A DNA stretch of 60,740 bases from a virus: the IMG/VR virus record IMGVR_UViG_3300044825_002458, positions 1-60,740 of that record; one strand, given 5' to 3'. The stretch's first letter is position 1. Each line of letters begins with the position of its first letter. A program made the position numbers and the translations under genes. The notes below the pieces were generated by a model. It was not told the origin of the DNA. It saw only the letters and a program-made list of their open reading frames with translations, and ran no database searches. This document shows, one piece after another, positions 26,893 through 33,487 of the stretch.

Positions 26893-27146
26893 TACTGACG
26901 AGCGCTCCGGAAGTTGATGATCCGGACAATCTTCCCGATGGTAGCCGTTGAGTATCCCATGATCGACGCGATCCTCGCCTGAGTGAAATGGGGTACGAGG
27001 GCCTCAACTAGCCTGACGGTCGACTCGGGAACCGGCCGGCGAAAACTTGCAGACATCTCGAAGTCGCCGGGCTTGTAGCAGTACTTACGCTTCCGCTTCG
27101 GCCGGTTGCTGTTGATGTAGAACGACGCTTCACGGGTTTTCTTCAA
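26892..27146 (-). CDS. Small HTH DNA-binding protein
   Basis: An 84-residue protein with a basic N-terminus and a helix-turn-helix at residues about 47-80 (EALVPHFTQARIASIMGYST then TIGKIVRII), like resolvase or sigma-type HTH domains. It is the best regulator candidate encoded near the 28-kb divergent region. It is tightly coupled to both neighbours. Whether it binds the palindromes at 31.4-35.3 kb is unknown. Confidence 0.65.
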   Translation of the reverse strand: MKKTREASFYINSNRPKRKRKYCYKPGDFEMSASFRRPVPESTVRLVEALVPHFTQARIASIMGYSTATIGKIVRIINFRSARQ

Positions 27147-27355
27147 CTTGGCATCTCCATTGATTGTTGATTATCGGGAGGTGATGGTTTTTCGAACTCC
27201 GGTCTAATGCCGGTTAGTTCTTGCAGCAGATCAGAGAACACCTTTGTGTTGGTGTTCACCCCTTCGATTAGTTCATCGAGAGATTGCTGTAGTTTATCGA
27301 TTCTGCGATTGAAGTCAGCCGCATATTTCAGAAGTTCATGTTGGTGGTAACTCAT
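27143..27355 (-). CDS. Short coiled-coil protein
   Basis: A 70-residue protein with a helical N-terminus (residues 5-50, FNRRIDKLQQSLDELIEG) predicted to form a coiled coil, and a Pro-rich tail. No family recognised. It is encoded between the first gene of the operon and the HTH gene, with four-base overlaps on both sides. Confidence 0.55.
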   Translation of the reverse strand: MSYHQHELLKYAADFNRRIDKLQQSLDELIEGVNTNTKVFSDLLQELTGIRPEFEKPSPPDNQQSMEMPS

Positions 27356-27963
27356 GTGAGTAGGTTATCAGCGGATTTGGCTTTTTCAATGAGAGCGTCA
27401 CGGTCAGAGGCTTTTACTGACCTCATCAACGAGGTAACTAGTTGTTCGACTGGGCCAATCTCACCGATGATAGACCCGTAGAAGTTGATTGTGGGGATCT
27501 CATCCCATTGGGCCGCCACTGTTCCCCATGGGTGACCTGGTGATTTTATTGCCGGGTGGTCGGTCAAGGCGTTCAGGTCATACACAGTTCGCCATACGCC
27601 ATCTCTATGGAACGTGAGGTAGAACATGGCCGAGTCCCTTCGTAGGCCGTATTCAACCACACAATAGTTCGCTTGCGGCAACTTCCCATACTTGGCAAAA
27701 TGCGCAGTGATCACGGCTTGTAGGCCGCAGGGCGCAAATAGGTAACGATGCCATCGCTTGTATGCCAACAGCCTACATGCAAGGCCCATGTGTTCGACTA
27801 TCTTACCTCGAGTCGCTGATGATACGTTGAACTCTTCACCGGCTCGGTAGTAGAGCTCGGATGTTCCTGGCGTATGGTTGCGAATCACCCACTCATCTGG
27901 GGATCGCATGGCTTCTATCAGCGCATCGACTCGAGGATAGTACGTCATTTGGCGAGTCCCCAT
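27352..27963 (-). CDS. Hypothetical protein, first gene of the minus-strand replication operon
   Basis: A 203-residue protein with mixed alpha/beta character (VIRNHTPGTSELYYRAGEEF, FYLTFHRDGVWRTVYD). I do not recognise it. Two starts are possible: ATG 27963, with no ribosome binding site, or ATG 27948, preceded by GGGGA. It is the promoter-proximal gene of the leftward operon running to the polymerase. Confidence 0.55.
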   Translation of the reverse strand: MGTRQMTYYPRVDALIEAMRSPDEWVIRNHTPGTSELYYRAGEEFNVSSATRGKIVEHMGLACRLLAYKRWHRYLFAPCGLQAVITAHFAKYGKLPQANYCVVEYGLRRDSAMFYLTFHRDGVWRTVYDLNALTDHPAIKSPGHPWGTVAAQWDEIPTINFYGSIIGEIGPVEQLVTSLMRSVKASDRDALIEKAKSADNLLT

Positions 27964-28126
27964 GTTATCACATTTTTTCGCCCTGTTCAGTTCGCTGTTC
28001 GAAAATGCGAGCGTTTTTCGCGTATCATCGTGCGCGCGCGGGAGTCCCCCTCACGAATACACACGAACGAACACGCCCCACAAACCCCCATACTATACCC
28101 CTATAATACTATACTATACCATAATA

Positions 28127-28176
28127 TATCTATCTATCTATCTATCTACTACAAACAAACAAACAAACAAACAAAC
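28127..28176. repeat. Adjacent tetranucleotide microsatellites (TATC)5 and (AAAC)6
   Basis: Five TATC units at 28127-28146 are followed by six AAAC units at 28153-28176, in the AT-rich core of the divergent region. Such simple repeats are rare in phage genomes and are the only perfect ones I saw in non-coding sequence here. Confidence 0.9.
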
Positions 28177-28236
28177 TAGAGCGCTTCTCAGCGCGCGCGC
28201 ACGATGATATGAAAAATACGCTTGACTAATTGGCAT

Positions 28237-28266
28237 TTGAGGGCGGCATTAGGATTTTGCTAAAAT
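28237..28266 (+). promoter_or_regulatory. Putative rightward early promoter
   Basis: TTGAGG (28237-28242) and TAAAAT (28261-28266) are 18 bases apart, upstream of the RuvC-like gene at 28306. A second -10-like box, TATACT at 28294-28299, lies seven bases from the ATG but has no good -35 box. Confidence 0.4.
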
Positions 28267-28305
28267 AGCGGCGTATTTCGAAGGGGAGTCAGATATACTA
28301 CGGCA

Positions 28306-28818
28306 ATGGCGAAATACCTTGTCTGTGTCGACCCGTCGATCAAAGCTCTCGGATTTGCGGTATTCAAGAAGACCGATGCCTTCTGGGCGACCTGGAAGCT
28401 TGTGACATCGACCGGCATAAAACTGAAGAACAAGGATAGAGGTAATCCGTTGTCGTGGGTCGATCGGGTCGATGAAATGACTTCGATGGTAATGGACTTG
28501 TTGCTTGATGCAACAAGCGGCATCGAAAATGCGGCAGATGCTATGTTGCTAATTGAACTCCCTGACTATCGAACAGATGCGGCATCGAATACAGGCTCAA
28601 TCGAGAAATTGGTGGCATTTGTGTTCACGCTCAGGGCTATGGCTTCAAGCTTCTGTAAGGTAACATTGGTGCCTGTTAGGAAGTGGAAGGGCAATACACC
28701 TAAGTCGATCACTCAGGCAAGGGTCGCTAAGCATTGGAACTGGTCGGGCCGTGACCATAATGAGGCCGATGCGGTAGGTATCGGTGACTGGGCAATTCGC
28801 AAGGCTAAGTTGGTCTAG
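28306..28818 (+). CDS. RuvC-like Holliday junction resolvase
   Basis: A 170-residue RNase H-fold protein. Catalytic acids appear in VCVDPSIKALGFAVF (D9), LLIELPDYR (about E86) and the C-terminal HNEADAVGIGDWAI, which fits the RuvC pattern of a late Asp pair. It would resolve branched DNA before packaging. It is the first rightward gene after the divergent control region, and no ribosome binding site is visible close to its ATG. Confidence 0.8.
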   Translation: MAKYLVCVDPSIKALGFAVFKKTDAFWATWKLVTSTGIKLKNKDRGNPLSWVDRVDEMTSMVMDLLLDATSGIENAADAMLLIELPDYRTDAASNTGSIEKLVAFVFTLRAMASSFCKVTLVPVRKWKGNTPKSITQARVAKHWNWSGRDHNEADAVGIGDWAIRKAKLV

Positions 28819-28852
28819 CCGTCTCATTCCACTAAATCCGTTTTGTTCGGGA

Positions 28853-28882
28853 TTGACAACTCGGTAAAGTTCGACCTAGAGT
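28853..28882 (+). promoter_or_regulatory. Strong promoter upstream of a terminator hairpin
   Basis: A perfect TTGACA (28853-28858) and TAGAGT (28877-28882) are 18 bases apart. Transcription would begin near 28889 and meet a terminator hairpin after only about 90 bases. Confidence 0.6.
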
Positions 28883-28888
28883 GAATCG

Positions 28889-28982
28889 ATCACTAATGGC
28901 ATGTTGCCGTTGGTGTTCTTTGGAAGCATGAGCGGAGTGCCGCCCCACGCTATGACTGGTTGGAGTAGCGTGGGGCCTTTAT
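28889..28982 (+). ncRNA. Candidate small RNA or attenuated leader
   Basis: The segment lies between a consensus promoter and a terminator, is about 94 bases long and has no ordinary gene. It contains a possible 23-codon leader frame (28929-29000) that runs through the hairpin and overlaps the start of the small-terminase-like gene. It could be a stand-alone small RNA or a translation-dependent attenuator. Confidence 0.4.
28942..28982 (+). terminator. Intrinsic terminator / attenuator
   Basis: Arms GCCCCACGCTA (28942-28952) and TAGCGTGGGGC (28966-28976) are a perfect 11-bp stem with a 13-base loop, followed by CTTTATT. It ends only about 14 bases before the next ATG, so it should limit expression of the downstream operon. 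Confidence 0.75.
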
Positions 28983-28995
28983 TCCGATACCGCAT

Positions 28996-29535
28996 ATGAA
29001 GTCGAAGTCCGAACCCTCAAGTCCGGAGATCCCCGAGTACAAACTGAATAGGGGTGAAAAGGTGTCGGGTAGCTTGAAGGATCGAATCGCCCAATGGGAA
29101 AGGATCTGGCCCTCTCCCGAACAGGCTTGGAAGACTCGTTTCCTGAAGATCTTCGCCAAGACCAAGAACATGGGTCGCGCCATCGTTTCGTGCGGCACTA
29201 ATCGCGCAGCGATCAACCGGGAACGAAAGTTCGACTCGGCTTTCGATTCGGAACTCACCGACCTTTGGGAAAGCTTCGTCGATGACCTCGAGGCATCGGC
29301 CATGGATCGGGCCACACACGGTACTTTCAGGTTCCACTATGACCGCGACGGTAACATGACTTCCGTCGAACGAAAGTACGAGACTCAGCTCACTATCTTC
29401 ATGTTGCAGGCCAACCGGTCCAAGTACAACATCAAGGTGGACGACGGTACAACGCTCGAGGACGTGGTCAATAAGTTCCATGCCATCACTCAGCGTCTGA
29501 AGAACAGTGTCCCTGAACTGCCTTCGAAGAACTGA
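28996..29535 (+). CDS. Terminase small subunit-like protein
   Basis: A 179-residue protein with the layout of small terminase relatives. An HTH-like segment reads FLKIFAKTKNMGRAIVSCGT followed by NRERKFDSAFDSELTDLWESF. Next come an acidic helix and RATHG, and the C-terminal part ends with LTIFMLQANRSKYN. This pattern (HTH, oligomerisation helices, then LxxLxxxxPxKY-like end) is typical of DNA-recognition subunits of packaging motors. It is unusual that it lies 7 kb from the large subunit at 36872. A generic phage DNA-binding protein is the alternative. Confidence 0.6.
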   Translation: MKSKSEPSSPEIPEYKLNRGEKVSGSLKDRIAQWERIWPSPEQAWKTRFLKIFAKTKNMGRAIVSCGTNRAAINRERKFDSAFDSELTDLWESFVDDLEASAMDRATHGTFRFHYDRDGNMTSVERKYETQLTIFMLQANRSKYNIKVDDGTTLEDVVNKFHAITQRLKNSVPELPSKN

Positions 29536-29566
29536 GATTCTTTTGCCGGGGGCTGATTCTTCATAA

Positions 29567-29589
29567 GTGTCACCATATACTGGTGCACT
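29567..29589 (+). promoter_or_regulatory. Inverted repeat over a -10 box
   Basis: CACCA (29571-29575) and TGGTG (29581-29585) are inverse copies around TATAC, so a TATACT -10 box (29576-29581) sits inside the palindrome. The outer GTG/CAC bases extend it. It lies directly before the ATG at 29590 and may be an operator for the zinc-protein/uracil-glycosylase operon. Confidence 0.45.
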
Positions 29590-30033
29590 ATGTCGACTCA
29601 AGAACCAGCCACCCGCGTCTGTCGCGAGTGTCGTCAAGAGCTGGCTATCGAGAACTTTTCCATAGTCAATTCGTCGCGTGCAAAGACGTATCGACGGAAT
29701 ACTTGCATAGAGTGCCGAAAGAAGTACGTTCGGCAAATCCGCAAGACGAACCGTTCGAAGTACACTAAGCGGCAAAAGTCTCGTCGTCAGTTCCGTAACC
29801 GGCTTTACCGAGACATGGTAAGGCTCTTGTTCGAGCTCAATCAGAAGGGGGTACTACCTCCCCACGGCATTGCGCTCCTTCACGATCTCAAGGCAAAGGT
29901 CACCTCAAGTGGAAATACCGAAGTCACCCTCCCAGCTCCTCAACCTGCTGAAGCAAATCCCGTCGTGTCGGAAATGCCCCGGCCTGAGCAACCCGGTATC
30001 GCCGTGGCTCCCCTCGACCAGCCCGCTGGCTGA
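29590..30033 (+). CDS. Zinc-finger protein with disordered tail
   Basis: A 147-residue protein. CRECRQELAIENF (C11, C14) and NTCIECRKKY give a four-cysteine zinc site like that at the start of many phage HNH or recombination endonuclease VII proteins. No HNH catalytic motif follows. Instead there is an Arg/Lys-rich helix and a Pro/Ala-rich tail. The last 164 bases are shared with the uracil-glycosylase gene in another frame. Nucleic-acid binding is likely; nuclease activity is not supported. Confidence 0.6.
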   Translation: MSTQEPATRVCRECRQELAIENFSIVNSSRAKTYRRNTCIECRKKYVRQIRKTNRSKYTKRQKSRRQFRNRLYRDMVRLLFELNQKGVLPPHGIALLHDLKAKVTSSGNTEVTLPAPQPAEANPVVSEMPRPEQPGIAVAPLDQPAG

Positions 30034-30544
30034 GCTCATTCCCCAGCCCCCTTTTGGGAAGTTGGTCTTGATACTCCCAAGCCCTTCGCCAAAGGACCCC
30101 GAGTCAAGGCTTACCATATCGTCTACTCCTAGTGCCGTGGCGATCAGGAACGCCCTGCGATTTGCGGTGGACGGGATCGATCCGATGATGGCATACATGA
30201 CTTATTTGACCAAATGCCCGTCGAACATCCCCGACGATGGCACTGTTCAATGTGTCAGTACTTGCATGTCGGAGTACCTGCTGCACGAACTCAAAGCCCT
30301 CGACCCGGATACCATCATCGTATTCGGCGCCAAGGTTTTTGGTGCAGTGGCAAAGAGGGCGAACCCTCATATCTCATTTGTCAATGGCCGAATCATCATC
30401 TGCCCTGGTCCTCAGAAAGAAGTGACTATCTGTTCGATGTTCCACCCGAGGTACTACTCCTACGCTCATCGTAGCATCGCTGAGTTTGAAGTAGTGTTCA
30501 GTTCGCTTGCGCAACGACTCAGTGAAAGGAAGAAGTCAAAATGA
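29870..30544 (+). CDS. Uracil-DNA glycosylase, family 4-like
   Basis: A 224-residue protein with features of iron-sulphur uracil-DNA glycosylases. CRKCPGLSN (two cysteines) lies near the N-terminus, then YLTKCPSN and CVSTCMSEYLLHELKAL supply further cysteines. The strand IIVFGAKVFGAVAK and the active-site SMFHPRYYSY motif follow. It removes uracil from DNA, or might act on a modified base given the nucleotide genes of this phage. The start is uncertain: ATG 29870 or GTG 29909, both inside the zinc-protein gene. Its stop overlaps the next start as ATGA. Confidence 0.75.
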   Translation: MRSFTISRQRSPQVEIPKSPSQLLNLLKQIPSCRKCPGLSNPVSPWLPSTSPLAELIPQPPFGKLVLILPSPSPKDPESRLTISSTPSAVAIRNALRFAVDGIDPMMAYMTYLTKCPSNIPDDGTVQCVSTCMSEYLLHELKALDPDTIIVFGAKVFGAVAKRANPHISFVNGRIIICPGPQKEVTICSMFHPRYYSYAHRSIAEFEVVFSSLAQRLSERKKSK

Positions 30545-30675
30545 GCACCGAAGAAGATGAATCAAGGGCCTGGTTGTTTGTGACCTGTCCGATCTGTCAT
30601 CAAGAAGTCCGTCGATCCAATTGGGAGCGACACTATGACGACCACCAAATCGAGACCGATCAACATTCGAATTAG
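30541..30675 (+). CDS. 44-residue C2H2 zinc-finger microprotein
   Basis: A very short gene that starts in an ATGA overlap with the uracil-glycosylase stop. The sequence contains TCPICHQEVRRSNWERHYDDH, a classic CxxC ... HxxxH zinc finger. Bases 30635-30675 overlap the next gene. The intact finger and the coupled start make it a probable real gene. Binding of DNA or protein is inferred. Confidence 0.7.
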   Translation: MSTEEDESRAWLFVTCPICHQEVRRSNWERHYDDHQIETDQHSN

Positions 30676-31027
30676 CCTCCACGACTCTCAGTTCTTCCCG
30701 ATGATGACCCCCTCCAAGCACATCGTAGTGGCTAGGGGGCTGAGGGAAAAGGTAGATGGTTGTTACTGGCAGTTCCATACCTCTATACGAGACCCGGAAT
30801 TGGCATTGGTGTTCCAAGACCTGTCGTTCAACCTGTTCTTCGGGGAGACCGCAGTAACAGCTCGCACTCGCAGAAGATTCGCTCGAGCGGACATCGACAC
30901 AATGACCCGAATCTTCCAGGACAGCATGCAAGGCAATGACCCCAACTACTTCAGGTATGGAATATTGGTCATCCCCCTCAACTGCCCTGATCTTAACTTC
31001 AAAGTCTTCATGGAACCTAACTCGTGA
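30635..31027 (+). CDS. Hypothetical protein, 130 residues
   Basis: A beta-rich protein (INIRISLHDSQFF, YWQFHTSIRDPELALVF) with no recognised motif. It overlaps the zinc-finger microprotein at its start, and the next gene by four bases at its end. It may be an early host-interaction protein, but nothing in the sequence shows this. Confidence 0.55.
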   Translation: MTTTKSRPINIRISLHDSQFFPMMTPSKHIVVARGLREKVDGCYWQFHTSIRDPELALVFQDLSFNLFFGETAVTARTRRRFARADIDTMTRIFQDSMQGNDPNYFRYGILVIPLNCPDLNFKVFMEPNS

Positions 31028-31236
31028 CAAACGAAGATCCTAAACCTCCCCGTCTCTCTATGGATGCAGCGGTCGTTGCTAAGCTCTTCGCGGCATTGAA
31101 CGCAGCGAAGACCTCACCCGCATCGTTCACGATCGAGGCCACTAACCCCGATGGAGTTCAGGCATTCAGGGTGTTGGTCATGAGCGAAGGACTGTATCGG
31201 CAAATTGCCGCGGTCTTCAGCGCTCCGCCCAAGTAA
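31024..31236 (+). CDS. Hypothetical protein, 70 residues
   Basis: Begins at GTG 31024 in a GTGA overlap. It has an Ala-rich helix and a beta pair (SFTIEATNPDGVQAFRVLVM) but no recognised family. It is the last gene of the rightward early operon. Confidence 0.5.
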   Translation: MTNEDPKPPRLSMDAAVVAKLFAALNAAKTSPASFTIEATNPDGVQAFRVLVMSEGLYRQIAAVFSAPPK

Positions 31237-31244
31237 AAAGCCAG

Positions 31245-31264
31245 TCCTCTTTTCGCTAAGAGGA
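31245..31264 (+). terminator. Stem-loop after the rightward early operon
   Basis: TCCTCTT (31245-31251) and AAGAGGA (31258-31264) form a perfect 7-bp stem with a 6-base loop, just after the stop at 31236. The T-tract is weak (GTTGTTACTT). A second small hairpin (AGCGG/CCGCT) follows near 31290. Confidence 0.5.
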
Positions 31265-31365
31265 GTTGTTACTTGCAAGAGGTTGTAGCGGTAAAAAGCC
31301 GCTCCCTCGCTCCCCGCCGATCACCCCGGCGTTTAGCGAGCAAACAAGGAACTGCCTCAGCAGAA

Positions 31366-31409
31366 GTTACGACTTCGTAACAGACATTTTGGCGTTACGA
31401 ACTCGTAAC
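31366..31409. promoter_or_regulatory. Operator pair O1: two GTTACGANNTCGTAAC palindromes
   Basis: GTTACGACTTCGTAAC (31366-31381) and GTTACGAACTCGTAAC (31394-31409) are perfect palindromes with a 2-base centre, spaced 28 bp centre to centre. The spacer AGACATTTTGGC is nearly the same as at the second locus (34809-34856). This is the form expected for cooperative binding of a dimeric repressor. Confidence 0.75.
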
Positions 31410-31582
31410 AGTCGACGGCGTTTAAAACGTCCCCCTGGTCACGATCGTCTGCACTACGTATCACTACACACATAGAATTTTGGCAGCTACAATCGACCGA
31501 TAGACGCCGGAGGTCATATCGGTGGCAATGCGTCGAACGCGTCGAACACTAAGTTCCGCAGTGGCTACGAAAAAGCCCGCAG

Positions 31583-31789
31583 TCATCGGCGAGTATAACC
31601 GCATCGACGAAGACGGGCGATCACCTCGCGGACCTTGGCAATGTTCGCAGAGGGGTAGACGACTTCCCACGGGTAGTCGGGATTGAGGCTGTATGCAACC
31701 ACAACCCACTCCCGATCGAACATCTTGGACCGGCGGATACGGTAGTGGTTGTATTTGCGGACAACGTCGATGTCGATTACGGGCATCAT
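31583..31789 (-). CDS. Hypothetical protein, 68 residues
   Basis: A small alpha/beta protein with WVVVAYSLNPDYPWEVVYPS and a basic C-terminal helix. No family recognised. It overlaps the upstream gene by four bases and is the last gene of the 31.6-32.9 kb accessory operon. Confidence 0.55.
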   Translation of the reverse strand: MMPVIDIDVVRKYNHYRIRRSKMFDREWVVVAYSLNPDYPWEVVYPSANIAKVREVIARLRRCGYTRR

Positions 31790-32124
31790 TCTAGTTCACT
31801 CGCGGCGGTAAGTAAAACGGTTACGATATGCGATTGCTCCACGGTAGGCAACTGATTCCATTCGCCTATGTTCTTCACGCCTTCTACCTTCAGATCGACG
31901 TTACGCCTCACTGCGTCCATTGCCACAATCGTAATGGTCAGGTTGGGGGAGCATCGTTGAATCGATCCGGGCAGATTCCACCTCACTGCCGATTCGCTAT
32001 GGACCACTACAGGCTTATTGTAGGCATCGACTGCGAGATGTTCGCGCACCCATTTTGAGGCATGACCCATTATCTCCGCCGCTCGCCTCAATGTTGCAGC
32101 GGCGATCGATCGAATGGTAGCCAT
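31786..32124 (-). CDS. Hypothetical protein, possibly DUF6197-like
   Basis: A 112-residue protein with an N-terminal Ala/Arg helix (LRRAAEIM) and a later AVRWNLPGSIQRC segment, weakly like the DUF6197 layout seen in phages and actinobacteria. I am not sure of this. Its ATG overlaps the stop of the upstream 30-residue membrane protein as TGATG, a strong coupling signal. Confidence 0.5.
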   Translation of the reverse strand: MATIRSIAAATLRRAAEIMGHASKWVREHLAVDAYNKPVVVHSESAVRWNLPGSIQRCSPNLTITIVAMDAVRRNVDLKVEGVKNIGEWNQLPTVEQSHIVTVLLTAASELE

Positions 32125-32216
32125 CAGATTGGCCAGAACAATGCGATGGCCAAGAAGAAGAGGATGAACAAGATGGACAGCATCTCGTTCACTCGTTCAC
32201 GTTGTCGGGTGTTCAT
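32124..32216 (-). CDS. 30-residue single-helix membrane microprotein
   Basis: A tiny gene with GGAG upstream of ATG 32216 and a stop that overlaps the next start as TGATG. The product has a charged N-terminus (NTRQRERVNE) and one strong membrane helix (LSILFILFFLAIALFW). It overlaps the upstream gene by 20 bases. Good ribosome site, coupling and clean topology support it. Function unknown; small phage membrane proteins often act in exclusion or lysis timing. Confidence 0.65.
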   Translation of the reverse strand: MNTRQRERVNEMLSILFILFFLAIALFWPI

Positions 32217-32436
32217 TGCCGGTCTCCGTGCGGTATGCGAGTAGGTGGAGGTTGAAGATCGTTCGGGGTTCCTTGTCCTTTTTCTTCTCGTCCGGGGGAA
32301 CGACCGAATAGGAAGTCAGGATCCCGGTGAGGAACGAAGTCGAATGAACGCCTACTACCTTGTAGGCATTACCCGCCTTCAGTCCTTGAGATGTCACGGT
32401 TGCGACGATTGTATCGCCTTTGTCGAACGCGGTCAT
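32197..32436 (-). CDS. Hypothetical beta-rich protein, 79 residues
   Basis: Begins at ATG 32436 with GGGGGG upstream and an ATGA overlap. The sequence FDKGDTIVATVTSQGLKAGNAYKVVGV suggests a small beta-barrel (SH3-like). It is probably nucleic-acid or protein binding. No named family recognised. Confidence 0.55.
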   Translation of the reverse strand: MTAFDKGDTIVATVTSQGLKAGNAYKVVGVHSTSFLTGILTSYSVVPPDEKKKDKEPRTIFNLHLLAYRTETGNEHPTT

Positions 32437-32699
32437 TTGTTGTTTGCCCCCCACAGGCCTGACTTTACCATGTCCTCGATGTTGCTGAGGTAATCGTCGA
32501 CCTCTGCGAGGATGTCCGTTAGGTCATCTTCGTAATACCTGTGGTAGGTATTGAGCTCGGCCATTTGCCACAAGGCATTATCGCCCAGCTCCTTCAGTGC
32601 CAACTTGATACGTTCGTTCGACGCGATTGCCGCATTGATCCTCACCCGGAACGTCCGATATGAAGTCAACAGGTTGCGGAGTTTCTGCTGCTGGCTCAT
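32433..32699 (-). CDS. Hypothetical helical protein, 88 residues
   Basis: Starts at ATG 32699 with AGGAGG seven bases upstream. An earlier ATG at 32777 lies inside the previous gene. The protein is all-helical with a Tyr-rich segment (LNTYHRYYEDDLTDILAEVDD). No family recognised. Confidence 0.6.
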   Translation of the reverse strand: MSQQQKLRNLLTSYRTFRVRINAAIASNERIKLALKELGDNALWQMAELNTYHRYYEDDLTDILAEVDDYLSNIEDMVKSGLWGANNK

Positions 32700-32911
32700 T
32701 TGATCCTCCTGACGGTAAGAAGAAATCGCCTGTCGCTGATGTCCATAGTGAGGGTGTAGTCGCTGCTTGCCCACCACGCCATGGCCTGTAGCAACAGGTC
32801 ACGGCGATCATCGCGGACAGAACGGCTACCCAAGTCATTCATCAAGGCGTCTAGCGCTTCGTCGATGAGTTGAGTAACCGCTCGAGGGCCCGCTATTTGT
32901 GGTTCTTGCAT
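32696..32911 (-). CDS. Hypothetical protein, 71 residues
   Basis: First gene of the leftward accessory operon at 31.6-32.9 kb. It has an N-terminal helical part and a beta hairpin (YTLTMDISDRRFLLTVRRI). The 80 bases before its start contain a half-operator GTTACGA (minus strand, about 32929-32935), suggesting shared control with the palindrome loci. Confidence 0.55.
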   Translation of the reverse strand: MQEPQIAGPRAVTQLIDEALDALMNDLGSRSVRDDRRDLLLQAMAWWASSDYTLTMDISDRRFLLTVRRIK

Positions 32912-32991
32912 CGTTCGTTTACCTTACGCTGTATCGTAACACTATGATCGTAATGGGGGCATATGCCAACATCAACGCCCCCGGTGTTATT

Positions 32992-33477
32992 TTACGCAGT
33001 GGAACGATTCGGCAGAATCAATTCCTCGGCAAAGGAGTAGAACGAAGTAGCGCCAATGACCATGTGATCCAGGAGTGGCACTCCTAGTAATTCGCCCGCC
33101 GCTCGCAAGCGATCGGTAATCAGGCGATCCTCCTTGGATGGTGATGGGTCACCCGATGGGTGATTGTGTGCCACGATGACACCGGCGGCGCAGCAGTGAA
33201 TGGCGGGACAGAACACCTCTCGAGGGTGAACCGTAACCGCTTCTGCCGTGCCAATGGACACGTTGTGGACCGCGATGACGTTGTTCCGTGTGTCCAGGTA
33301 GAAGGCAATGAAGTGTTCTCTCGGTTCTCGACCGATCATTGCGAACGCGATCGACTGCAGATCGTCGGCCCGTTTGACTCGCTGCACGGCGTAGCCTGTA
33401 TTGGGCTCGAGGGCCAGGGTCACACGAGGTGGGCTGCAATTCGGCCTGTGGACTTGGTCACGTTTCTTTGGAGGCAT
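32992..33477 (-). CDS. RadC-like JAB/MPN-domain protein
   Basis: A 161-residue protein matching the RadC C-terminal domain. The metalloprotease-like motif AHNHPSGDPSPSKED (H104, H106, D117) is intact. The upstream strands (EHFIAFYLDTRNNVIAVHNVSIG) and the end (ELLGVPLLDHMVIG) also match. The HhH domain of full RadC is absent. RadC-like proteins are common in mobile elements, but their reaction is unproven. I start at ATG 33477 because the leader has the conserved AAGTAACAACC box; an earlier ATG at 33579 would overlap the upstream gene. Confidence 0.85.
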   Translation of the reverse strand: MPPKKRDQVHRPNCSPPRVTLALEPNTGYAVQRVKRADDLQSIAFAMIGREPREHFIAFYLDTRNNVIAVHNVSIGTAEAVTVHPREVFCPAIHCCAAGVIVAHNHPSGDPSPSKEDRLITDRLRAAGELLGVPLLDHMVIGATSFYSFAEELILPNRSTA

Positions 33478-33487
33478 GATTCTCTTT

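Larger units (their letters stand above)
27964..28305. promoter_or_regulatory. Divergent control region and candidate replication origin
   Basis: A 342-base gene-free region between divergent operons. A perfect 17-bp inverted repeat (28024-28040 and 28192-28208, ATCATCGTGCGCGCGCG and its complement) flanks an AT-rich core. Similarity continues outward for about 12 more bases with mismatches. The core holds TATAAT-like runs (28090-28130), five TATC units (28127-28146) and six AAAC units (28153-28176). Symmetric GC arms around an easily melted core suit a replication origin or a pair of divergent early promoters. Function is inferred. Confidence 0.6.
31237..31582. other. Gene-free region with terminators and two operators
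   Basis: Between the rightward early genes and the leftward accessory genes. It holds the stem-loop at 31245, a copy of the AAGTAACAAC box in minus orientation (about 31267-31276) and two palindromic operators (31366-31381 and 31394-31409). No gene is supported. The operators do not lie directly before any annotated start, so an undetected transcript or promoter may be here. Confidence 0.6.

Noticed and set aside
29590-30033. HNH homing endonuclease
   Set aside because: The paired CxxC sites are present but the HNH catalytic motif is not.
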